Shown here piece after piece: positions 44,777-53,815 of a DNA stretch of 64,000 nucleotides (the stretch's first letter is position 1; the number at the start of each line of letters is the position of its first letter). This DNA is from Methanosarcina sp. MTP4 (lineage in GTDB: Archaea > Halobacteriota > Methanosarcinia > Methanosarcinales > Methanosarcinaceae), in the NCBI RefSeq assembly GCF_000970045.1, contig NZ_CP009505.1, positions 2,666,001 to 2,730,000 of the forward strand, read 5' to 3'. The position numbers were made by a program, and so were the translations under genes. The notes under the pieces were generated by a model. It worked only from the letters and a program-made list of their open reading frames with translations. It was not told the DNA's origin and did not search any database.

Positions 44777-45377
44777 GATCAACCCTTTTGTTATCGAGTT
44801 TACAATCAATCTCTTTGCAGATCCTTTCCTCACACACTTTTAGATTCTTATTCAGGTCCTTGTTGAACTCATCCTGCAGGCAGTCGAAAAAGCTTCTAAA
44901 TACCACGTCGGTAGGGAAATTTTTTCTCATACTTCCACAGGCATCCCCAACACACACTTTAATCGTTTTAGCCGAAGCGTCGACACAGCCTTTTAACTCA
45001 GAGGCAGACCTTTTATCCAGCTCGATATCAGCATCCCTTATTTCCTCGACTGCCTTATTACATGCCTTCTCCATTTTCTGCTTAAAAGAAGGGCCAATCT
45101 TCGCCCTGTATTCGTTACTGACGGTCTGCTTAATCGCGATGCAGACAGCCTCGTCTGAAGCGATCTCGCAGGCATTTTCCAGAATCCTCTCCAGGCATTT
45201 CACATCGAGATTATCGAATCCCGCAGTCCTGGACTCACTGACACCGGCTACGAATCCCTTCTTTATCCCTTCCCTGAGCCCCTCGTTGAAACCCTCATCC
45301 ATGCCTTCGAGGATGTCCTTAACCACCGTTTCGTAACTGCGGCAATAATTATCCAAAGAAGCCTCTATCTCCGTCAA
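44769..45377 (-). CDS. Cysteine-rich cytoplasmic protein, operon partner of the PKD/YVTN protein
   Basis: 202 aa, no signal peptide or membrane helix. It has twelve cysteines, including CLERILENACEIA, KVCVGDACGSM and KVCEERICKEIDCKLD, and a Gly/Glu-rich segment GMDEGFNEGLREGIKKGFVAGV near the N-terminus that resembles short amphipathic repeats. Mostly helical. I do not recognise the family. It ends 8 nt inside the start of the PKD/YVTN gene, so translation is probably coupled. Because that protein has a 110-residue N-terminal cytoplasmic part, a cytoplasmic partnership is a reasonable guess. Confidence 0.65.
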   Translation of the reverse strand: MTEIEASLDNYCRSYETVVKDILEGMDEGFNEGLREGIKKGFVAGVSESRTAGFDNLDVKCLERILENACEIASDEAVCIAIKQTVSNEYRAKIGPSFKQKMEKACNKAVEEIRDADIELDKRSASELKGCVDASAKTIKVCVGDACGSMRKNFPTDVVFRSFFDCLQDEFNKDLNKNLKVCEERICKEIDCKLDNKRVDHE

Positions 45378-45536
45378 AGTATAACCCCCACATTATGAAA
45401 TTATAATTTATTATAGGAAGGAATTGGACCTTTTGAATGAGTTATTAATTAATATTGAAAACCGAGCACAATCCAGTGTTTGTAAATGTTGAGATTCTTA
45501 TGCTTGTGGTTTTCAGTGACTACCCCCCGCAAACCA

Positions 45537-45653
45537 TCAGTAACTAGCCTTTAGACACCTCACTTCTTCCTTAACCTCATTCAATTCGATCTCAAGACAC
45601 TCTATATGGTCAATAATGGCCTCTGGATTAGAGGGATATGAATAGGATTCCAT
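45537..45653 (-). CDS. Small coiled-coil protein (38 aa)
   Basis: ATG at 45653 opens 38 codons: MESYSYPSNPEAIIDHIECL followed by EIELNEVKEEVRCLKASY. The sequence has a clear heptad-like pattern and two Cys, and looks coding although it is too short for routine ORF lists. The Shine-Dalgarno (GGGACG) is weak. Its promoter would lie in the AT-rich DNA at 45660-45780. Function unknown. Confidence 0.4.
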   Translation of the reverse strand: MESYSYPSNPEAIIDHIECLEIELNEVKEEVRCLKASY

Positions 45654-46056
45654 CACGTCCCATACAAAACACGAAACGAATGATTTTTATGAATTTTTAT
45701 ATTGGCAATATGAAAATAACCAGTATTTAGTGTAGCAGAAAAATAAATTCGGAGCAAGGTAACTGAATAAATTACAGAAAATGAAAAATAGATTACGAAT
45801 ATAATTTTGAAATGTAAAAGGTAAAAAGAAAAGCAGAAGACAGGCCATTCGAAAATGGTATTCCTTATTTGATACGGAGTCAAGGTTTCAAAAAAACACT
45901 GAAGCCTGAGAAAAAATATAATCGGGATTAAAAAACCATTGACAAACTTCTTATTGACAAGATTCCTATTGACAAACTTCATCCCTCAATCCGGTTCCAG
46001 ACTCTCAGGCAAAGGATCATCCAAACAAGATATGCAAAATCTTCCGGGGAGCTTAA
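45654..46056. other. AT-rich spacer
   Basis: No gene is supported. An open minus-strand frame (45653-45982) gives a low-complexity Phe/Ile/Tyr-rich translation typical of AT-rich DNA. A short direct repeat ATTGACAA(A/G)(C/A)TTC occurs three times at about 45938-45981. Confidence 0.4.
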
Positions 46057-47053
46057 TTAACCGAAATCAGACAGTTCGAATTCCGCAATCACCGGCGCAT
46101 GGTCAGATTCCGGAAACTTCTTTTCTGTCGCAAAAGCGATCGATTCGTCGTGCAGCAGCTCATTATGCACCTCAGAACCCTTATAGTGCGCCAGCATGCT
46201 TCTCGACACCAGCAGGTGGTCAAGCATCCTCCCCCTTCCCCGGTGGTAAAGCGAAAAACGGGCGGATTCGGAGATGCTCATTTCACATGGCAGCATGACA
46301 CGCTTTGCCAGCCCACCGTTGCCAGTATTTTCTACCTGCCCCCGGGGCTTCCACAGGCACCTCATCGAAGTCCGCATTGAAGTCCCCGCAAACTACGATC
46401 CAGGCGGCTTCGTCTTCATCGAATAGCTAATCAATCAGCATCCGGGTTTCCAGGGCCTGCCCGACTCTTTTCACGGAAGAAAGGAAGAAGCCCTCGGCCC
46501 AGCCGGAGGCAGTCTTCCAGGTGAACCGGTCCAGCTTCTGGCCCTCTATGTCCGTGGGTAACCTTGACTTTAAATGGAGGTTGATGACGTCAAGTGTCCG
46601 GTCCCCAAAGCTGACCCGGGCATGAAGGATCGGCCTCTCCCAGCTTACTTTTTTGGCTTTTTGTTCTTCCCCTCCGGTCGTCTCCGCTGTTACTATCCTG
46701 TAATGCGGGGCAGGAGCATAATAGTGCCTGTACTGGTGGTGCTCCTGAATCTCATAGCGGCTTAAGATTACAAGATTGCGTTCATCACAGACCTCTGCCC
46801 CATCTCCGGTCATAGTAGATACCCTGTGGAAACCTGCATATGGGGTATCCCGGAGAAGGGAGTCCAGAGCCAGCAGTCGGCGAGGGTGCCCTGCCTCTTC
46901 CTGCCCGTTGACCTCCTGAAGGCAGAGGATGTCGGCATTGAGCCGGAGCAGTTGCGTGCGAATTACGGAAATGCGTTCTTCCAGTGTCGGCTTCTGGACG
47001 GGCTTATCGTCAAGGTTTTCCAGGTTAAAGGTTGCTATGCGTAGTTTACTCAA
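46057..47053 (-). pseudogene. Endonuclease/exonuclease/phosphatase family gene, interrupted by TAG and a frameshift
   Basis: The N-terminal part (46430-47053) reads LRIATFNLENLDDKP, ADILCLQEVNGQEEAG, RNLVILSRYEI and DVINLHLKSRLP, all EEP-fold motifs, and stops at an in-frame TAG (46427-46429). The frame continues after the TAG with LFDEDEAAWIVVCGDFNADF, the expected next motif. It then leaves the frame at a C5G4 run (46338-46346); the remainder (46057 to about 46340) continues in another frame with GRGRMLDHLLVSRSMLAHY and PESDHAPVIAEFEL, the conserved C-terminus. Removing one base from the homopolymer restores the whole protein. TAG could be pyrrolysine in this lineage, but two lesions favour a pseudogene or, for the frameshift, a sequence error. 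Confidence 0.8.
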
Positions 47054-47338
47054 GATAGTACCTCCTGAAGCTTTACAATAATTTTAGATCACAGGGAATG
47101 GGAAAACAAATAACCTGTAGTAATCAAAAAGAGGTTTCAATTATGACCTGCGGGGTGCTATAAAAAGAATTTTGAAATTCATCATCGAATATCGAATGTT
47201 TTAGGAATAATTGAAATACAACTTCAAGCTTTCACTTATGGAATTGCTCTATAATTCCATTTCCTCAAATACTCATCAAAGACAATTTTCATTTTTTCCT
47301 TGAATTTTTCACTTACTTTTCTAGCCGTGACATAAACT
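47054..47338. other. Spacer downstream of the SIR2-CHAT gene
   Basis: AT-rich. On the minus strand just after the SIR2-CHAT stop a short open stretch (about 47231-47345) translates to KVYVTARKVSEKFKEKMKIV followed by FDEYLRKWNYRAIP, which looks protein-like but has no start codon; it may be the tail of a lost gene. No other feature is seen. Confidence 0.35.
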
Positions 47339-48877
47339 TTATCGTTGATAGATTAAAACCGGCGTTAGATGCCCTGGAATACCATGTAGTTGGATTTGTA
47401 CACACCCAAATCTATATGCATCTTCAATGCTACGCCCTCCTCCTAATGCCTGGTAAAAACCAATAGCGAAGGCGATAGCAGCTTCATCGCCGATTGCCTG
47501 GTTCATGCCAATGACATATTTGATGTGTTTAGCGATGGCTTTTGCCTGAATCTCTGCGTAACAAGCGTTCAATATTACACAATTCACCTGACCGCTAAAT
47601 TGTTCAAACAATGCAGCCAACGCATCAGGCTCGATTGGGTGGGTTTTCCCTGCCAGATCCTCAAAGCACAACGCACCGGTAGGTGTGCCATGACCGGAAA
47701 AATGGACTATTTGAGGCCGTGCATCGAGCAAAGCCTGGGATATATCTGATGGGCGAACCGACAACTGTGGCAATTCTAACATAAAGTTATCCCGAAGTCT
47801 GGCCAATTTCAGTTTTTCTTTGATCTCACGAAATTCTTCACCAAGCCGCAGGCGAGATGCATCAGTGGGATCGGCTGCTAAGAAGAGTATCGAAACCTTA
47901 TCGGCTTCTTCTTTTGCCTGACCTGGTCGCTTATACTCCTTTTTAAGCCGGTCAATATTTGCCGTATCGGCCTCTTTTTTTATGGTAGCACGATTGAAAG
48001 CCTCCCATCTTGTTTTCAATTCTGCGGCAAATTCGTGGCAATCGTGCCAGTATACCTGGATACGAAGATTTTCAAAATAACGATCCAGATATTTCTGAAC
48101 ATTTTCTCTTTGAGTATCAGGAACATTCCCTGGCACAAGCTGCACGGATATGTGCTTTCTACCAATACTTCTTCCTAAGTATCCGGCAAGAATCCGGGAA
48201 AGAACACGGAAATCCCAATCAGTTATCTTGTAGCCTAGAAGAAGAAGAGATGTGCCTGTAAATGCCTCCTGAATACGCGGAGGAAGCAGGTTTTGTTCCA
48301 TTGAAATGGCAACAAGGAAGTCCAGATAGTCGTCCTCTGTTAAAACCAGCGACTCTGGTTTTTTATAGTAGCCGTGAAGATGAAATACTAAAGGTTTTTC
48401 AGGAGTGGGGTCGAAGTCTGATGACGTCGGTTTGCGTTGCACGAGGTATTCATTCCACCGACATATTTCCTGGATTGGTTCTTTGTTACGGCTTTTAAGA
48501 GCCCGCACCATAAGGTCATCGTAAGTTGTGGTAATATAAACTGGCAGTGGGAGATCGGCCAGCACTCCGTGAATTTCATCAGGAGTTTCGAAGTATGTTG
48601 GTGTGACTTCTTCTGACAGTTTAGTGATTTCATTACAAATTTCATCCCTTGGAAACATCTCGTCTTCTTCAGTCACAGCCACAAACTGAGCCACCCGTGT
48701 CAAGTCATCCGAGTCTTCCATTGGGTAGTCGTACTCTTCTGCCCATTCATTTGCAATCTGGGAACTAACAGAAATATTTTCAGAACATGTCCCAGATCCA
48801 AGAAAAGGAGTACACTTCCCATTCTTGATTCTCCGAAGAAGAAGGTCCCAATCCTTCTCTCCCAGCATCTTTGGCAT
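47339..48877 (-). CDS. SIR2-like domain fused to CHAT protease domain (conflict-system effector)
   Basis: 512 aa. Residues about 1-290 are a SIR2-like domain: CTPFLGSGT (25-30, nucleotide loop), YITTTYDDLM, PLVFHLHGYYKKPESLVLTE (His166 and His168) and LLLLGYKITDWDFRVLSRIL. Such domains in defence proteins cleave NAD+. Residues about 327-512 are a CHAT (caspase-like) domain: VSILFLAADPTDASRLRLGEE, VHFSGHG with His396 and CVILNACYAE with Cys439 as the catalytic pair, and GMNQAIGDEAAIAFAIGFYQALG. ATG at 48877 is preferred (GGAGGGTG 6 nt upstream) to the GTG at 48895. Downstream of Trypco1 and the nSTAND1-WD40 gene on the same strand. Inferred role: protease and/or NADase output triggered by the STAND sensor. 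Confidence 0.88.
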   Translation of the reverse strand: MPKMLGEKDWDLLLRRIKNGKCTPFLGSGTCSENISVSSQIANEWAEEYDYPMEDSDDLTRVAQFVAVTEEDEMFPRDEICNEITKLSEEVTPTYFETPDEIHGVLADLPLPVYITTTYDDLMVRALKSRNKEPIQEICRWNEYLVQRKPTSSDFDPTPEKPLVFHLHGYYKKPESLVLTEDDYLDFLVAISMEQNLLPPRIQEAFTGTSLLLLGYKITDWDFRVLSRILAGYLGRSIGRKHISVQLVPGNVPDTQRENVQKYLDRYFENLRIQVYWHDCHEFAAELKTRWEAFNRATIKKEADTANIDRLKKEYKRPGQAKEEADKVSILFLAADPTDASRLRLGEEFREIKEKLKLARLRDNFMLELPQLSVRPSDISQALLDARPQIVHFSGHGTPTGALCFEDLAGKTHPIEPDALAALFEQFSGQVNCVILNACYAEIQAKAIAKHIKYVIGMNQAIGDEAAIAFAIGFYQALGGGRSIEDAYRFGCVQIQLHGIPGHLTPVLIYQR

Positions 48878-49018
48878 TACTAACACCCTCCACAAAGTTA
48901 AATTTTCTTCTCAATTTTTCCAGTTTTTATTCTCCCCACTCGTTGAACCGGTCCATTATTTTAGAAGCAGATTAAAAATCAGGGCACGGAATGGAAACGT
49001 TTTCAATTCTTCCCTTTT

Positions 49019-49348
49019 TCAACTCTTCCAGGTCAAAGTCACATTAAAGTTAGCACCCGTACCCGCTGCTATAAACATACCGGCTTTTAAATCCATTGAA
49101 ATGCCAAAAGAAACTCGAACTTCTTCCGGTTTCTTACTGAGGTCTTTTAGCCTATCAAGTATAGTATTTGCAACCGGCTTTACAATAATACCAAGCGATT
49201 CTTCAAATGTCTGATTTGTGATATCCACAATCTCATGAGGTGCAGATGGACGTGAAACACGAACCGTTTCCCCTTCCTCTTCAGTCTCTTCTGCTTCTAT
49301 TAATACAGTGCTGCCGTCTTCCAGAGTAAATTTTACAAGGCGTGTCAT
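49019..49348 (-). CDS. Trypco1-type protein (CU044_2847 family)
   Basis: 109 aa. The sequence MTRLVKFTLEDGSTVLIEAE, then TFEESLGIIVKPVANTILDRL and VRVSFGISMDLKAGMFIAAG matches the CU044_2847 / trypsin-co-occurring domain 1 family, small proteins encoded next to trypsin-like proteases, CHAT proteases and STAND NTPases in conflict systems described by comparative genomics. It is thought to be an adaptor or regulator, without catalytic residues. It sits 142 bp upstream of SIR2-CHAT and 333 bp downstream of the nSTAND1 gene, same strand, so it belongs to this module. Confidence 0.8.
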   Translation of the reverse strand: MTRLVKFTLEDGSTVLIEAEETEEEGETVRVSRPSAPHEIVDITNQTFEESLGIIVKPVANTILDRLKDLSKKPEEVRVSFGISMDLKAGMFIAAGTGANFNVTLTWKS

Positions 49349-49681
49349 AGAAAATCAAAACTTGGAATGTTTATTACATAAGTGGCATTTTTATTGAATA
49401 ATTAAAATATACTTATTAATATAGAGAGAATGGTTATTGAATTGATAAGAAAAAGACGTCAGAATTACAGATAAAAAGAATAGTTGTTTTGAATGGATTG
49501 AAAATAATTGCTTAGTTAGAAAGTAACAAGGACTAAAAGAGAAACATCAAGCCTGAATGTTATTTTTCAATAGCAAATGTTTGTAAATTTTAGAGATGTA
49601 CTTTAACATTTAGGGGATTAATGAAAGCTACCCACTCGAAACAGCGAAGAGCCCGAGAATTTTTGTCCCTGTTAGTTTTTA
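49349..49681. other. AT-rich spacer between nSTAND1 and Trypco1
   Basis: No gene is seen. It is long enough to hold a separate promoter for Trypco1 plus SIR2-CHAT; TATA-like TTATTAATATAG (plus strand reading) occurs near 49411-49423. Confidence 0.4.
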
Positions 49682-52600
49682 TTATGGCAAATTTGGAAAT
49701 GTCTCGCGATAAGACTCATCACCCATACACTTACACCATATATCTTCCGGTATGTTCCGAGTTAAACGACTGCTGGATTCGTTTATAAGCTCCTCTGTAT
49801 CACATATTCTCCACAATCTTGCGGTGTAATCATTTGTCGTTGCGATATATTTTCCATCAGGACTGAAGACAACATCATTTACTATATTACAATTATGTTC
49901 CAGAACAGAAATTTGTTCACCTGTAGATACATTCCATACGCATGCTGTATAGTCAAGACTCGCTGTAGCGACACATTTTCCATCAGGACTGAAGACAACA
50001 TCAATTACCGAACCATAATGTTCCAGAGGGTCACAAATTTCTTTACCTGTATCTGCATTCCATAAGCATGCTGTATAGTTACGACTCGCTGTAGCGACAT
50101 ATTTTCCATCAGGACTGAATACAGCTTTATACACCGGACTAGTGTGGTTCAGAACAGCAGTTTCTTCACCTGTAGATGCGTTCCATATGCGTGCTGTGGA
50201 GTCATCACTAGCTGTAGCGATGTATTTTCCACAAGGACTGAAGACAACATTATTTACACAACTATTATGATTATTCAGAACAGCAGTTTCTTTACCTGTA
50301 GATGCATTCCATACGCGTGCTGTATTGTCAACATATCCCCAACTCGCTGTAGCAACATATTTTCCATCAGGACTGAAGACAATATCATACACCCCAAGGC
50401 TATTGTCCAGAACAGAAACTAGTTTACCTGTAGCTGCATCCCATACACCAGCAGTATTATCCTCACTTGCCGTTGCGATATATCTTCCGTCAGGACTGAA
50501 TACCGTTTTATACACTGGACTAGTATGGTTCAGAACAGAAATTTCTTCACCTGTAGATACGTTCCATACACATGCTGTGTTGTCAGCACTTGCCGTAGCG
50601 ACATATTTTCCATCAGAACTAAAATTAACATCATTTACACAACCATAATGGTCGAGAACAAGAACTGATTTACCTGTAGATACATTCCATATGCGTGATG
50701 TGTTGTCAGCACTCGCCGTAGCGACATATTTTCCATCAGGACTGAAGACAACATCATTTACCCAATCATTATGGTTGAGAGTAGAAGTGTCTGTAGATAC
50801 AATGCGTGATGTATTGTCAGCACTTGCCGTAGCGACATATTTTCCATCAGGACTGAAAACAACATTATTTACCAAATCATTATGATATAGAATATAAATT
50901 ACTTTACCTGTATCTGCATCCCATATGCGTGCTGTGGAGTCATCACTCGCCGTAGCAATATAATTTCCATCAGGACTGAAAACAACATCATTTACCCAAC
51001 CATTGTGTTCCAAAGGAGGAAGAATTTCTTCACCTGTAGATACATTCCATACGCGTGCTGTGTTATCTGCACTCGCCGTAGCAATATATTTTCCATCAGG
51101 ACTGAAGACAACATCATTTACCCAACCATTATGGTTCAGAGTGAAATTTTCATTGCCTGTAGATACATCCCATACCTTTGCTGTGTAGCCATTACTCACC
51201 GTTGCAATATATTTTCCATCAGGACTGAATACAGCATTATTTATCGAACCATTATGGTACAGAACAGCAATTTCTTCCCCTGTAGATGCGTTCCACAAAC
51301 GTGCTGTGCAGTTCAAACTTGTGTAGTCCAAATTCGTTGTGTCCAAATTCATTGCTTCCAAGCTCATTGGGCAACTCATTGTAGCTACGTATTTTCCATC
51401 AGGACTGAAGACAGCATTATACACCAGATCAGTATGATTCAGAACAGCAGTTTCTTCCCCTGTAGATGCGTCCCATAAACTTGCTTTCCAGTCCAAACTC
51501 TTCGGGTCCAGACCCATTGGGTCCAAACTCACTGTAGCCCACATGACGTATTTTCCATCAGGACTGAATACAGCATTATAAACATAATTATAATGGTTCG
51601 GAACATCAGTTCCTTCACCTGTGAATGCGTTCCATAAACTTGCTTTCAAGTCCGAATTTATTGTAGCTACGTATTTTCCATCAGGACTTAATACGACATT
51701 ATTCACCGAACTAGTATGGTTCAGAACAGAAACTGATTTACCTGTAGCTGCATCCCATACGCGTGATGTGTTGTCAGCACTCGCAGTTGCGATATATCTT
51801 TCATCTGGACTGAAGACAACATTATTTATCGAACCATTATGGTTCAGAACAGAAATTGTACCTGTAGCTGCATCCCATACGCGTGATGTGTTGTCAGCAC
51901 TCGCAGTTGCGATATATCTTCCATCAGGACTGAAGACAACATTATTTATCGAACCATTATGGTTCAGAACAACAACTTTATGAGGTATGAATGATAGCCC
52001 GTAACGTATTAACTGTTCAGCCTCCGATGTTCTACTAATTCGAAATGATTCGATAGCAATAAGAATACCTATATCTCGAGTATCATAAAATTTTAGGAAC
52101 TTAATGGCTGGTGTATTTAAACTTAAAGCAAAAGCTTCTCTCTCCTTTTCTTTAGCACGCCGTTTCGCACTACTGGCTTTTTTTCTCTGTTCTTCAGCAA
52201 GCTGTTTCTCCTCCTCAGCTATTTTTGCTTGTTCTTCAGCTATTTTTGCCTGTTCTTCAGCATGCTGTTTCTCCTCATTAGCTATTATTGTCTGTTCATC
52301 AGCACGCTGTTTCTCCTCATTAGCTATTATTGTCTGTTCTTCAGCACGCTGTTTCTGCATCTCGGCTATTTTTGTCTGTTCTTCAGCATGCTGTTTCTCT
52401 TCATTAGCTATTTTTGCCTGTTCTTCGGAGTTAATCCATTGAAAGGCTGCAAATCCAGCTAGAAGAAGAAAAATAAGGGAATAGACTCCAATTCTTTTAA
52501 TTTTGCGGCGCAGTATCCTTTCTTTTTCAGCCCGCTTTTTCTCTGCCACCCGTTCTTTTTCAGCCCATTCTCTCTCCAGCCGCTCTTTCTCTGCTCGTTC

Positions 52601-53815
52601 CTTCTCTTCCCTTTTTTTCTCTGCCAGTTCATCATTAAAAACCTTGTTAGAAGATAGTATAGGTTCGATAAACCTGTCGTGTGTCAGTTCATACCAGCGC
52701 GCACCTGCCCGCCACTCTGCTCTGATAAGGTGCATGCTTTCAAGCACATCAATGGCTGTATTGGGAACACCTAAAGTGGACTCCGGAGCGCGGTACACCA
52801 TCCCTCGAGTCTCCATCGCCGTTATCAGCACTTCACCGCATAATGTGCGTAGCCCCTCCTCGTCAATGCCTGCCTTCGCTGCAGCTGCCCTTATAGCCTC
52901 TTCGTAAAATCTGTAAAGTTCCTGTTTTACATTGCCATAGGTTTTCAGGTGCTGAAACGTTATTTCCCTTTCATCCGGCGGTAACTCCCGCCAGAGGTTC
53001 TGGCATACTACCTGAAGTTGCACGGCCTCTATGTATTCTCCTGTGACCTCAGCGGTCTCCCCCGGGATTGTCTCAACTCGAATCTTCAGCAAATCATCGA
53101 CAAGCTTTTCTGCCACGCCTTCTGCAAAAAAGCGGCCAGTGTCTTTCAAAGGCTCTTTGATTGCCAGCTGGGCAGCCTCACTGCGCAGACGCTCCATGCG
53201 AAAACGCGTCCGCAACCTTTCGGGCAGAAGATATGCATAAGGGTCTAGCCGAGCTATGAAATCCTCCCGCATGACAAAAACAACCCTTAGAAGGGGATCT
53301 GCTTTCAAAGCAGCACTTACCTGATCAAAGAAAACCTCCCTATCTTTCCACCTGCCCTGATATGAAGAGAAGATTTCCTCGAACTGATCGAAGATGATTA
53401 CGCGGGGTAAAGGCATACCATCTTTATCCTGCATACGCCCCTGTCCATTTAAAAAATCAACAAATTTCATTTTAGCCAGGAGCTCAACATCATACGCACC
53501 TTCAGCCCAGCTTGTGAGAGTATTAAAGACATATATGTTCGAAATCTCGTCAGTTCCTATATTTTCAAAAATTGTGCCTTTAACTCGCGCCACCGGGAAA
53601 ACTTCAAACTGGTTTTCCTCAAGGAGAGGAATAAGCCCTGCATTGATAAGTGAAGTCTTACCTGCACCCGACTGGGCATAGACGAGGACCAGATTATGTG
53701 CAATGACCAGGGAAAGGAGATCGCGAGCTTCACGGTCTCTTCCGAAAAAAATGGGTTTATCTTCCTGTTCAAAAGGTCGAGGGCCCACGTAAGCCTGGAA
53801 TTCAGGTACCACCAT
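49682..53815 (-). CDS. nSTAND1 NTPase with membrane helix, coiled coil and about 17 WD40 repeats
   Basis: 1377 aa. Residues 1-400: nSTAND1 NTPase starting YVGPRPFEQEDKPIFFGRD, with P-loop AQSGAGKTS (47-55), Walker B RVIIFDQFEEIF (about 138-149), the sensor MREDFIARLDPY and a winged-helix-like region ending VYRAPESTLGV and WYELTHDRFIEPIL. A Lys/Glu-rich helix leads to one membrane segment (about 442-460, GVYSLIFLLLAGFAAFQWI), then a repeated coiled coil (EEQAKIAEEEKQ-type, to about 560). From about 613 to the end are some 17 WD40 blades (HNGSINNVVFSPDGKYIATAS, then DNTARVWNVSTGEE); blade 9 is truncated and blades 4 and 5 carry pentapeptide-like insertions. STAND proteins are signal-triggered oligomerising switches; this one is expected to be the sensor of the module. 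The 5' end overlaps the SIR2 fragment. Confidence 0.9.
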   Translation of the reverse strand: MVVPEFQAYVGPRPFEQEDKPIFFGRDREARDLLSLVIAHNLVLVYAQSGAGKTSLINAGLIPLLEENQFEVFPVARVKGTIFENIGTDEISNIYVFNTLTSWAEGAYDVELLAKMKFVDFLNGQGRMQDKDGMPLPRVIIFDQFEEIFSSYQGRWKDREVFFDQVSAALKADPLLRVVFVMREDFIARLDPYAYLLPERLRTRFRMERLRSEAAQLAIKEPLKDTGRFFAEGVAEKLVDDLLKIRVETIPGETAEVTGEYIEAVQLQVVCQNLWRELPPDEREITFQHLKTYGNVKQELYRFYEEAIRAAAAKAGIDEEGLRTLCGEVLITAMETRGMVYRAPESTLGVPNTAIDVLESMHLIRAEWRAGARWYELTHDRFIEPILSSNKVFNDELAEKKREEKERAEKERLEREWAEKERVAEKKRAEKERILRRKIKRIGVYSLIFLLLAGFAAFQWINSEEQAKIANEEKQHAEEQTKIAEMQKQRAEEQTIIANEEKQRADEQTIIANEEKQHAEEQAKIAEEQAKIAEEEKQLAEEQRKKASSAKRRAKEKEREAFALSLNTPAIKFLKFYDTRDIGILIAIESFRISRTSEAEQLIRYGLSFIPHKVVVLNHNGSINNVVFSPDGRYIATASADNTSRVWDAATGTISVLNHNGSINNVVFSPDERYIATASADNTSRVWDAATGKSVSVLNHTSSVNNVVLSPDGKYVATINSDLKASLWNAFTGEGTDVPNHYNYVYNAVFSPDGKYVMWATVSLDPMGLDPKSLDWKASLWDASTGEETAVLNHTDLVYNAVFSPDGKYVATMSCPMSLEAMNLDTTNLDYTSLNCTARLWNASTGEEIAVLYHNGSINNAVFSPDGKYIATVSNGYTAKVWDVSTGNENFTLNHNGWVNDVVFSPDGKYIATASADNTARVWNVSTGEEILPPLEHNGWVNDVVFSPDGNYIATASDDSTARIWDADTGKVIYILYHNDLVNNVVFSPDGKYVATASADNTSRIVSTDTSTLNHNDWVNDVVFSPDGKYVATASADNTSRIWNVSTGKSVLVLDHYGCVNDVNFSSDGKYVATASADNTACVWNVSTGEEISVLNHTSPVYKTVFSPDGRYIATASEDNTAGVWDAATGKLVSVLDNSLGVYDIVFSPDGKYVATASWGYVDNTARVWNASTGKETAVLNNHNSCVNNVVFSPCGKYIATASDDSTARIWNASTGEETAVLNHTSPVYKAVFSPDGKYVATASRNYTACLWNADTGKEICDPLEHYGSVIDVVFSPDGKCVATASLDYTACVWNVSTGEQISVLEHNCNIVNDVVFSPDGKYIATTNDYTARLWRICDTEELINESSSRLTRNIPEDIWCKCMGDESYRETFPNLP
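50900..51700. repeat. WD40-encoding repeats with pentapeptide-like insertions
   Basis: Part of the roughly 126-bp WD40 unit array (49750-51980). Blade inserts at about 51310-51375 encode MSLEAMNLDTTNLDYTSLNC and at about 51495-51540 encode SLDPMGLDPKSLDWKA, each a short series of 15-bp units. These units are absent from the other blades. Confidence 0.8.

Noticed and set aside
45653-45982. 109-codon minus-strand frame
   Set aside because: Low-complexity Phe/Ile/Tyr/Lys translation with no conserved pattern; the 38-aa ORF beyond its stop looks more like a gene.
46427-46429. TAG as a certain pyrrolysine codon
   Set aside because: The downstream frameshift means the gene is not intact as given, so readthrough cannot be claimed; kept only as a hypothesis.
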